A stretch of 6,716 nt of DNA, from contig CAMPHU010000237.1 of assembly GCA_946886065.1 (NCBI GenBank), forward strand, positions 1-6,716, in the 5' to 3' direction. The position numbers were made by a program, and so were the translations under genes. The DNA is from an uncultured Massilia sp. (GTDB lineage: Bacteria > Pseudomonadota > Gammaproteobacteria > Burkholderiales > Burkholderiaceae). The notes under the pieces are model-generated. The model saw only the letters and a list, made by a program, of their open reading frames with translations. It did not search any database and was not told where the DNA came from. Position 1 is the stretch's first letter. Every line of letters starts with the position of its first letter. Of this stretch, positions 1 through 4,989 are shown piece after piece.

Positions 1-389
1 GTCCCGGCTACCTGGAACGCGCGGGCGTGCCGCGGCAGCCGTCCGAGCTGGCGGCGCATGAAGGTGTGTTGTTCCGTCTTCCCGAGACGGGCCGTCCGCG
101 ACCGGTGGAGCTGGCGCCGGAAGCCGGTTCGTGGCGCGCCGTGGCCGTCATCGACGACGGCCAGTCGCTGGTGCATGCGGCGCTGGCGGGATTCGGCCTG
201 ATCCAGGCGCCGCTGCTGCTGGTGCGGGCGGAGCTGGAGGCCGGGAGGCTGGTGGAAGTGCTGGCGGCGCACCGTCCGGCGCCGCTCGAGGTGAATCTGC
301 TGTTTTCAAGCCACGCCTGGCTGCCGGCGCAGACGCGCGCCTTCATCGACCTGGCGCGGCTGCACTTCGGACTCGGCCGCGCCGGCTGA
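1..389 (+). CDS. LysR-type transcriptional regulator, C-terminal part (5' end outside window)
   Basis: This is the last ~129 codons of a LysR-family regulator, open from the window edge (first full codon at base 3) to the TGA at 387-389. What is visible is the second half of the effector-binding domain: a PGYLERAG segment leading into 'SELAAHEGVLFRLP', the typical entry to the last sub-domain, then 'DDGQSLVHAALAGFGLIQAP', the conserved helix in which LysR proteins carry a G-x-G-I/L-x-x-x-P pattern, and finally 'LEAGRLVEVL'. The DNA-binding helix-turn-helix lies upstream of the window, so target and effector cannot be inferred. The family normally binds DNA as a tetramer and often controls a divergent neighbour, which here would be off the left edge. 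The stop codon lies 5 nt from the stop of the convergent small gene at 395-577. Nothing ties this regulator to the copper genes further right. Confidence 0.9.
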   Translation, partial: PGYLERAGVPRQPSELAAHEGVLFRLPETGRPRPVELAPEAGSWRAVAVIDDGQSLVHAALAGFGLIQAPLLLVRAELEAGRLVEVLAAHRPAPLEVNLLFSSHAWLPAQTRAFIDLARLHFGLGRAG

Positions 390-394
390 TCGTC

Positions 395-577
395 TTAGTG
401 ACGGGCCTGCTCGGCAAGGCGGCGCAGGACGGCGGGCGACACCGAGTCGGCGCCACGGTTCAATCGGTACAGCGCCCAGACCTCGTTCGAGGCCGTGAAC
501 AAGCCGCGGACGGCGTCGACAGCGGCGCGGGCGAAGCTGGTGTCGGGGGCGGCGGTGCGAAGGTTGAAGGTCGACAT
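395..577 (-). CDS. Small unknown protein, 60 aa
   Basis: A 60-codon ORF whose product I do not recognise. ATG is at 577-575 and TAA at 397-395. A GGAAA Shine-Dalgarno-like element (587-583) sits 5 nt before the ATG, and a plausible promoter lies at 638-611. The product has no signal peptide, membrane helix or cysteine. It reads as a soluble, probably helical protein: an N-terminal STFNLRTAAPDTSFARAAVD segment, a hydrophobic/aromatic centre (GLFTASNEVWALYRLNRG) and a basic helix ending LRRLAEQARH. It is loosely reminiscent of short DUF1127-type proteins in size and ending, but the diagnostic residues are not there. The gene is convergent with the LysR gene and divergent from the diguanylate cyclase across an AT-rich gap. 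That the AT-rich promoter-like DNA ends where this ORF begins favours a real gene; short length and lack of known homology keep confidence moderate. Confidence 0.55.
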   Translation of the reverse strand: MSTFNLRTAAPDTSFARAAVDAVRGLFTASNEVWALYRLNRGADSVSPAVLRRLAEQARH

Positions 578-884
578 GGTAGTTTCCAGGTTGCGTTGAT
601 CTTGCTTACCAGTATGGGCTCTTTGAGATAGAAATCAAATTGCGATCCATGATGATCGCCATTCACAAAACAACTATCTCTCCACTGCTTGTTGCCTCCC
701 GATGAGGGGTTGCCATCAATAGTGATGTTTATGAGCAACAAATCTGTATATACGGAAACCTACGCCGCAATTCCGATATACTCACCAATTATCACGGTCA
801 TGCGCCCCACCCTTTGCGCCGGCCGCCCACCTGGCCTGGACTCCGCCGGATTCATTTGCCGATGTCTCACGCGCAGGAGTTCCC
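578..884. other. AT-rich intergenic region between divergent genes
   Basis: About 300 bp between the start of the 60-aa gene (minus) and the start of the diguanylate cyclase (plus). From roughly 590 to 800 it is markedly AT-richer than everything around it; 800-884 returns to high G+C. It holds the candidate minus-strand promoter at 611-638 and, on the plus strand, a TATACT hexamer at 777-782 that could be a -10 box for the cyclase gene, although no good -35 lies 16-18 bp before it. A TTGCCA at 710-715 and a TATATA at 747-752 are 31 bp apart, too far for one promoter. I see no riboswitch (including no c-di-GMP aptamer pattern), tRNA or convincing repeat. A minus-strand reading frame crosses part of it but starts with TTG and has no ribosome-binding site. 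Confidence 0.6.
611..638 (-). promoter_or_regulatory. Candidate sigma70 promoter for the 60-aa ORF
   Basis: Read on the minus strand, TTGATT (638-633) and CATACT (616-611) are separated by 16 bp and match the -35 and -10 consensus at 4 of 6 positions each. Transcription would start near 604, giving a leader of about 27 nt that contains the GGAAA ribosome-binding element at 587-583. The site lies in unusually AT-rich DNA for this genome, which favours promoter function but also raises chance matches. Confidence 0.35.
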
Positions 885-2528
885 ATGCCTTCGATGTACC
901 ATCATTTTTCCACTTTCAAGTTCAAGCTCTCGGTGCTGGTCACCGGCATGGTGCTGATCGCGGCCGTCGGGGTCGGCGGCATCTCGCTGCTGTTCGCCGA
1001 TTTCCAGATCGAGCGCATGATCGCCCGCCAGGAGCTGCTCGCCCTGGGCGGCGCGGCGGCCTATATCGACAACGACCTGCGCCACAAGCAGCAACTGCTG
1101 CGCGCCGTCGCCGAGGAAGCGCTGACGCGCGGGCTGGGGCCGGACGATATCCAGGCGCTGCTCGAATCGCACGACAGCCTGCGTGACGAATTCGTCAACG
1201 TCGCTTCCTACGATGCGCGCGGCGACCGCGTCGCCAGCCTCAGGAACCGTCATGACAAGATCATCAACGTCAGCCAGCGCCACTACTTCCGCCAGACCAT
1301 GGCCGCGCGCGAGAGCGTGGTCTCGGCACCCTTCCGCAGCGCCCTGACGGGCCGCCCGGTGGTCTCGATCACCCAGCCCGTCATCGACCGGCGCGGCAAC
1401 ATCGTCGCCATCCTGCTGGGCGGGATCGACCTGCTGCGGCCTTCGTTCGCGGACCAGATCGACGCATTGCGCGCGGGCGAAGCGGGCTACCTGTTCATCG
1501 TCGCCAACGATGGCGCCGTGGTGCACCACCCGAACAAGGACTTGCTGCTGGCCCGGCCCAGCGAGGAAGTCCAGCCGGTGCTGCACGCGGTGCGCGCCGC
1601 GCCCGAGGGCTGGCGCACCGACATGGTCGACGGCGGCTCGCGCTCGCTGGTGGCCTGGCGCCGCCTGTCCCATGTCGACTGGACCATCGCCGTTTCCTAC
1701 CCGCTGCGCAGCGCCTTCGCGCCCATGGTCTCGGTGCGCCTGAATTCCTTCGCCGCCGCCGCCTTGTTCACCGTGCTCGCCGGCCTGTTCGGCTGGGCGC
1801 TGGTGAAGATCCTCCTCGAGCCGCTCGACAAGCTGCAAAGGAACGTCGATCTGCACGACGCGGGCGCGGCCGGCATCGAGGTGTTCGACACCGGCGAGCG
1901 CGACGAATTCGGCCTGCTGAGCCGCGCCCTGTACCGGCTGTCGCGCCACCGCCAGCAGTCGGAACGGAAGCTGCAGCGCCAGGCAACCACCGACGTGCTG
2001 ACCGGCGCATGGAACCGCCGCATGTTCGAGGACTTCCTGCCCGCCGCCCTGGCCAGGAGCGGCCGCTCGGGCGAGGCCGTGGCCGTCGCCTTCCTCGACA
2101 TCGACCATTTCAAGGACATCAACGATACCCATGGCCACGCGGCGGGCGACGCGGTGCTGGTCGAGTTCGCGCACCGGCTGGCGGCCGCGGTGCGGGCCGC
2201 CGACACCGTCGCGCGCCTGGGCGGCGACGAATTCGTGATCGTGTTCGAGCAGCTGCAGGCGGCCGACGAAGCGCACCAGATCGGCGCCAAGATCCTGGCC
2301 GCCATGGCCCAGCCTTTCCGCGTGGGCGGCCAGTCCCTGCGCGTCACCGCCAGCGTCGGTATCGCCGTCGCCACCCAGGCCGCCGGCATGGAAGCCGTCA
2401 TGCGCTCGGCCGACGAGGCCTTGTACGGCGTCAAGGCGGCCGGCCGCAACGGGTATGCAATCAACCTGGTCGGCGCCGGCAAGCTGGGCACGGTGCGCGC
2501 CAAACCGCTCAGGCAGGCTGCTTCCTAG
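885..2528 (+). CDS. Membrane-bound diguanylate cyclase with periplasmic Cache sensor (dCache-HAMP-GGDEF)
   Basis: This 547-residue inner-membrane protein should make cyclic di-GMP from two GTP in response to a periplasmic signal. TM helix 1 is at ~15-37. A ~250-residue periplasmic region (38-287) reads as a double Cache domain: a long helix from ~39 (ERMIARQELLALGG), the segment around RHYFRQTM, then GYLFIVANDGAVVHHPN at 201-217, typical of the membrane-proximal sub-domain. TM helix 2 is at ~288-308, followed by a HAMP-like linker (EPLDKLQ at 312, ERDEFGLLSRAL before the catalytic domain). The GGDEF domain starts at DVLTGAWNRR (370-379), carries the metal-binding LDIDHFKDIN (404-413) and has an intact active-site GGDEF at 446-450. 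RAAD at 437-440, five residues before it, is a canonical RxxD inhibitory site, so product feedback is expected. There is no EAL domain. The ATG at 885 was chosen because AGGAG (875-879) lies 5 nt before it. The sensed ligand cannot be told from sequence. Confidence 0.93.
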   Translation: MPSMYHHFSTFKFKLSVLVTGMVLIAAVGVGGISLLFADFQIERMIARQELLALGGAAAYIDNDLRHKQQLLRAVAEEALTRGLGPDDIQALLESHDSLRDEFVNVASYDARGDRVASLRNRHDKIINVSQRHYFRQTMAARESVVSAPFRSALTGRPVVSITQPVIDRRGNIVAILLGGIDLLRPSFADQIDALRAGEAGYLFIVANDGAVVHHPNKDLLLARPSEEVQPVLHAVRAAPEGWRTDMVDGGSRSLVAWRRLSHVDWTIAVSYPLRSAFAPMVSVRLNSFAAAALFTVLAGLFGWALVKILLEPLDKLQRNVDLHDAGAAGIEVFDTGERDEFGLLSRALYRLSRHRQQSERKLQRQATTDVLTGAWNRRMFEDFLPAALARSGRSGEAVAVAFLDIDHFKDINDTHGHAAGDAVLVEFAHRLAAAVRAADTVARLGGDEFVIVFEQLQAADEAHQIGAKILAAMAQPFRVGGQSLRVTASVGIAVATQAAGMEAVMRSADEALYGVKAAGRNGYAINLVGAGKLGTVRAKPLRQAAS

Positions 2529-2625
2529 GTCCGGGCGTGGGCGGGCCGCTGCGCCGGTAGCGGCAGAACAGGCATGGCGGACAGGGCGTGGGCGGCGGCG
2601 CCGGCCGCGGTTCTGGCGCTTTCAT
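2509..2625 (-). CDS. Putative copper-inducible Cys-rich microprotein, 38 aa (CPPCLFC)
   Basis: A short minus-strand ORF, ATG at 2625-2623 and TGA at 2511-2509, encoding 38 residues. It begins MKAPEPRPAPPPTP, continues with the metal-ligand-like motif CPPCLFC (Cys15, Cys18, Cys21; CxxCxxC) and ends in a basic Pro/Gly-rich tail (CRYRRSGPPTPGPRKQPA). There is no signal peptide or membrane helix, so a cytoplasmic location is expected. Three lines support a real gene: a strong AGGAGG Shine-Dalgarno (2635-2630) 4 nt before the ATG, a CueR/MerR-type promoter (2652-2682) placed to give a ~20-nt leader, and a position beside a copper operon. The closely spaced thiols would suit Cu(I) binding, as a buffer or chaperone, but that is inference and I know no named family for it. 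The last 20 nt overlap the 3' end of the convergent diguanylate cyclase gene. The Pro/Arg/Gly-rich composition could also arise by chance in GC-rich DNA, hence intermediate confidence. Confidence 0.55.
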   Translation of the reverse strand: MKAPEPRPAPPPTPCPPCLFCRYRRSGPPTPGPRKQPA

Positions 2626-2629
2626 GAAG

Positions 2630-2635
2630 CCTCCT
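2630..2635 (-). promoter_or_regulatory. Shine-Dalgarno of the 38-aa Cys-rich ORF
   Basis: AGGAGG on the minus strand, a full match to the anti-Shine-Dalgarno complement, lies 4 nt upstream of the ATG at 2625. It is embedded in TTGAGGAGGCTTCATG. It is the best ribosome-binding site in the window and the main reason for accepting so short an ORF. Confidence 0.6.
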
Positions 2636-2651
2636 CAAGGGTAAATACGCC

Positions 2652-2682
2652 ACTCTGGAGCTTCCAATAATGGCAAGGTCAA
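2652..2682 (-). promoter_or_regulatory. CueR/MerR-family type promoter-operator driving the minus-strand microprotein
   Basis: On the minus strand a TTGACC -35 box (2682-2677) is followed by exactly 19 bp and a weak -10, CAGAGT (2657-2652), which keeps the important A2 and T6. The overlong 19-bp spacer is the hallmark of promoters activated by MerR-family metal sensors. The spacer holds an imperfect dyad centred near 2669 (minus 2679-2659): left arm ACCTTGCCA, right arm TTGGAAGCT. The left arm and -35 context closely resemble CueR operators of copA-type promoters (TTGACCTTnCC...GG.AAGGT). No MerR-family gene is in the window, so the sensor would act in trans. Orientation is clear: no usable -35/-10 pair exists around the dyad on the plus strand. 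A start near 2645 would serve the ORF at 2625-2509. Confidence 0.6.
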
Positions 2683-2740
2683 GCGGTTTGTCGCGCTTGC
2701 TTTCAGCATGCTCAAGGCCGTCGCCGCAGGAAAAACGCCG

Positions 2741-2749
2741 TGCTATACT
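2741..2749 (+). promoter_or_regulatory. Extended -10 promoter element upstream of the DUF2946-like gene
   Basis: TGCTATACT combines a TGn extension with TATACT (5 of 6 matches to TATAAT). No good -35 hexamer stands 16-18 bp upstream, which is common for extended -10 promoters or activator-dependent ones. Transcription would begin around 2755-2757, only 3-5 nt before the ATG at 2760, predicting a nearly leaderless mRNA. Confidence 0.5.
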
Positions 2750-2759
2750 CGCCGCACCT

Positions 2760-3161
2760 ATGACCCGCGCATTCAAGACCTTCCTGGTGTGGCTCCTGAT
2801 GGCCGTGCTCCCGCTGCATGCGGTAGCGGCGGGCATCGGCATGTCCTGCATCCCGCAGCACCAGGCAGACGCCGTCGCGGCCGCGGTGCAGCACGGCGAC
2901 GACCAGGCCCATGCGCACCATGGCCATCACGATGCCGCACAGGCGGACCAGGCGGACAGTGCCCCTGAGGCCGAGACCCAGACGCATTCGTCCTGCAGCG
3001 CCTGCTCCGCCTTCTGCGTGGGTGCGGTCGCACCGCCTTCGGCGTATTCTCCCGTGCTCTCCTTCGACGGCTCCGAGCCCGTCGTCATCGCGCCCGCCGC
3101 CTTCGCCGCGGGCTTCATTCCGGACGGTCCGCAGCGACCTCCCCGGCCTCAATCCGCCTGA
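2760..3161 (+). CDS. DUF2946-like exported protein with Cys/His metal-binding clusters
   Basis: A 133-residue protein with a clear N-terminal signal sequence (TRAFKTFLVWLLMAVLPLHAVAA, likely cleaved after ~A24), so periplasmic or membrane-anchored. After it come a GMSC (Cys30), a His-rich patch AHAHHGHH (50-57), an acidic/Gln linker, and a Cys cluster HSSCSACSAFC with Cys79, Cys82 and Cys86 (CxxCxxxC), then the ending GFIPDGPQRPPR (118-129). This layout (short, leader peptide, CxxxC, 'FxPDGPxRPPR'-like end) resembles DUF2946-type proteins found beside copper genes in Burkholderiales; I assign the family from pattern only. The function is likely copper binding or sensing. The ATG at 2760 is preferred over the in-frame ATG at 2670 because it places the signal peptide at the N-terminus and follows an extended -10 box. 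There is no Shine-Dalgarno, consistent with a near-leaderless start. An 82-nt gap with a hairpin separates it from the next gene. Confidence 0.7.
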   Translation: MTRAFKTFLVWLLMAVLPLHAVAAGIGMSCIPQHQADAVAAAVQHGDDQAHAHHGHHDAAQADQADSAPEAETQTHSSCSACSAFCVGAVAPPSAYSPVLSFDGSEPVVIAPAAFAAGFIPDGPQRPPRPQSA

Positions 3162-3164
3162 TCG

Positions 3165-3193
3165 ACGCAGGCGGCCGCCACGGCTCCCTGCGT
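3165..3193 (+). repeat. Inverted repeat/hairpin after the DUF2946-like gene
   Basis: ACGCAGG (3165-3171) and CCTGCGT (3187-3193) are a perfect 7-bp inverted repeat around a 15-nt GC-rich loop, beginning 3 nt after the TGA of the upstream gene. No U-run follows, so it is not a standard intrinsic terminator. It could act as an mRNA processing or attenuation element between the leader gene and the operon body, or be a chance match in GC-rich DNA. Nothing else is evident in the 82-nt gap. Confidence 0.35.
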
Positions 3194-3243
3194 GCACCCG
3201 CGTGCCCCCGGCGCGCGACCGTTACCGATTCTGAGGATGCATC

Positions 3244-3552
3244 ATGAAACTCACGCTTTGGGCCGCCATCGGCGCCCTGCTGGCCGCGCCGCTTGCCGCG
3301 CAGGCCCAGCCGCCCCAGCGCGCCCCGGCTTCAGCCAACCCGGCCGACCCGAACGCCGCCGTGGCGCCGCTCGTGTACGAATCCGTCATCGCCGCAGCAC
3401 CGCGGCAGGATAGCGCCGCAGCGACACCCGACAAGCGCTGGCGCGCCGCCAACGACGCGATCGGCGGCCAGCCCGGCCACGACCATGGCGCCCCGGCCGC
3501 TCCGGCGCCCGTGGATCACGGCAAACACCACCACACCGAGGGAAAGCAATGA
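3244..3552 (+). CDS. Small exported protein with His-rich tail, copper operon
   Basis: A 102-residue protein with a signal peptide (MKLTLWAAIGALLAAPLAAQA, AxA site at 19-21), so probably periplasmic. The mature part is Ala/Pro-rich and disordered-looking, with one conserved-looking core, APLVYESVIA (41-50) followed by RWRAANDAIGG (65-75). Small proteins with a 'VYESxxA...WxxAND' core occur before outer-membrane efflux genes in heavy-metal operons, but I cannot name the family with certainty. The tail GHDHG (78-82) and VDHGKHHH (90-97) offers six histidines in under 20 residues, suiting Cu(II), Ni(II) or Zn(II) binding. GAGGA (3233-3237) lies 6 nt before the ATG. Its stop overlaps the start of the TolC gene as ATGA (3549-3552), so the two are probably translationally coupled and act together. 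A role as periplasmic metal buffer or accessory to the efflux complex is inference. Confidence 0.8.
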   Translation: MKLTLWAAIGALLAAPLAAQAQPPQRAPASANPADPNAAVAPLVYESVIAAAPRQDSAAATPDKRWRAANDAIGGQPGHDHGAPAAPAPVDHGKHHHTEGKQ

Positions 3553-4976
3553 GCGGCCCTTCCACGATGCCCGCGCCGCGCGCCATCTGCGCGGCCGTGC
3601 TGGCGCTGGCCCTGGGCGGCTGCGCCACGTTCTCGAAAGATGGCGGCATGGACGCCGTCTCGGCCATGACCGCCGAGCGCACCGGCCAGGATGTCCGCTT
3701 GCCGGCCGCCTCCGGCGGCGAGGACGCCGCGCAGCCCGAACTTGCGCGCCTGCTCAAGGAACCGCTGAGCGCCGACCAGGCCGTGCGCGTCGCCCTGCTC
3801 AACAACCGCTCGCTGCGCGCCTCGCTGGCCGAACTGGGCGTGGCCGAGGCCGACCTGGTGCAGGCCGGCCGCATCGCCAACCCCGGCTTCAGTTTCGGCC
3901 GCATGTCGGGCGGCGGCGAAACCGAGATCGAACGCAGCGTGATGTTCGACCTGGTCGGACTGCTGACCATGCCGATCCGCCGCGACATCGAGGCGCGCCG
4001 CTTCGAAGGCGCCAAGCTCGTCGCCGCGGCCAGCGCGGTGCAGCTGGCCGCCGACACCCGCAAGGCCTATTTCGACGCGGTCGCGGCGCGACAGTCGGCC
4101 GCTTACGCGCAGCAGGTGCACGAAGCGGCCCAGGCCAGCGGCGAACTGGCCCGCCGCATGGCCCAGCTGGGCCACCTCAGCGCCCTCGACCAGGCGCGCG
4201 AGCAGGCCTTCTCGGCCGAAGCCGCGGCCCAGCTGGCGCGCGCCCGCCACAATGCCACCGCCGCGCGCGAACGCCTGGCGCGCCTGCTGGGCGTGTGGGG
4301 CGAGCACACCGCCTTCACCCTGCCCGACCGCCTGCCCGAGCTGCCGGCCGCGCCGCGCGAAGCCGGCAACATCGAGGCCCTGGCCATGCGGCAGCGCCTC
4401 GACCTGCGCCTGGCCCAGCTGGAAGCCAGGTCCACCGCCAGCGCCCTGGGCCTGACCAGGGCCACCGGCTTCGTCAACGTGCTGGAAGCCGGCTACGCCA
4501 ATTCAAGCAAGAGCGGCGAGCCGCGCGAGAACGGCTACGAGATCGAACTGGCGCTGCCGCTGTTCGACTGGGGCGGCGCGCGCGTGGCCAAGGCCGAGGC
4601 GATCTATATGCAATCGGTGCACCGCACCGCCGGCATCGCGGTCAACGCCCGTTCGCAGGTGCGCGAGGCCTATTCCGCCTACCGTACCGGCTTCGACATC
4701 GCGAAGCAGCACCGCGACGAACTGGTCCCGCTGCGCAAGAAGATCTCGGAAGAGGTCCTGCTGCGCTACAACGGCATGCTGGTCAGCGTGTTCGAGCTGC
4801 TGGCCGACGCGCGCGCCCAGATCGCCGGCGTCAACGCGGCCATCGAGGCCCAGCGCGACTTCTGGATCGCGGAAACCGACCTGCAGGCCGCCATGAATGG
4901 AGCCGGACCCGGCACCGGCGGAGCCACCGTATCGCCCGGCAGCGCCGCCCCGGCCCAAGCCGCCCCCGCACATTGA
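3549..4976 (+). CDS. TolC-family outer-membrane efflux lipoprotein (copper efflux outer component)
   Basis: A 475-residue outer-membrane channel protein, the usual length for TolC/CusC-type factors, which trimerise to form the exit duct of tripartite efflux pumps. The N-terminus is a lipoprotein signal peptide with lipobox LGGC; Cys25 would be lipidated. Two outer-membrane efflux repeats are visible: the first from PLSADQAVRVALLNNRSLRA (~72-91) with the characteristic IANPGFSFG strand, and the second from NIEALAMRQRLDLRLAQLEA (~274-293), including GYEIELALPLFDWGGARVA (329-347), where 'LPLFDWG' is a family hallmark. Long helical, Ala/Arg/Gln-rich stretches (~170-245, 350-455) form the coiled-coil barrel. 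The C-terminus is a Gly/Ala/Pro tail. Start: ATG overlaps the previous stop (ATGA), with GAGGGAAA just upstream. The oxidase gene follows after 13 nt. Copper as substrate is inferred from neighbours; no fusion or RND subunit is seen in the window. Confidence 0.9.
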   Translation: MSGPSTMPAPRAICAAVLALALGGCATFSKDGGMDAVSAMTAERTGQDVRLPAASGGEDAAQPELARLLKEPLSADQAVRVALLNNRSLRASLAELGVAEADLVQAGRIANPGFSFGRMSGGGETEIERSVMFDLVGLLTMPIRRDIEARRFEGAKLVAAASAVQLAADTRKAYFDAVAARQSAAYAQQVHEAAQASGELARRMAQLGHLSALDQAREQAFSAEAAAQLARARHNATAARERLARLLGVWGEHTAFTLPDRLPELPAAPREAGNIEALAMRQRLDLRLAQLEARSTASALGLTRATGFVNVLEAGYANSSKSGEPRENGYEIELALPLFDWGGARVAKAEAIYMQSVHRTAGIAVNARSQVREAYSAYRTGFDIAKQHRDELVPLRKKISEEVLLRYNGMLVSVFELLADARAQIAGVNAAIEAQRDFWIAETDLQAAMNGAGPGTGGATVSPGSAAPAQAAPAH

Positions 4977-4989
4977 ACGAGGACACAGC

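Noticed and set aside
460..741. Minus-strand 93-codon frame with a protein-like first half in the AT-rich gap
   Set aside because: It starts with TTG without a Shine-Dalgarno, its second half is Pro/Ser/Thr-rich, and it overlaps the better-supported 60-aa ORF.
578..884. c-di-GMP riboswitch upstream of the diguanylate cyclase
   Set aside because: I could not find the conserved aptamer cores or a paired architecture in the leader region.
867..2276. 469-codon minus-strand open frame across the diguanylate cyclase
   Set aside because: Antisense to a complete dCache-GGDEF gene; low-complexity Gln/Ala/Arg/Asp composition, no domain and no ribosome-binding site.
2642..2682. TATTTA (minus 2647-2642) as the -10 for the CueR-like -35
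   Set aside because: The spacing would be 29 bp; CAGAGT at 19 bp is a poorer hexamer but has the right MerR-type geometry.
2670..2759. Upstream in-frame ATG for the DUF2946-like gene
   Set aside because: It would put 30 non-conserved residues before the signal peptide, begin inside the CueR-type operator and lie before the extended -10 box.
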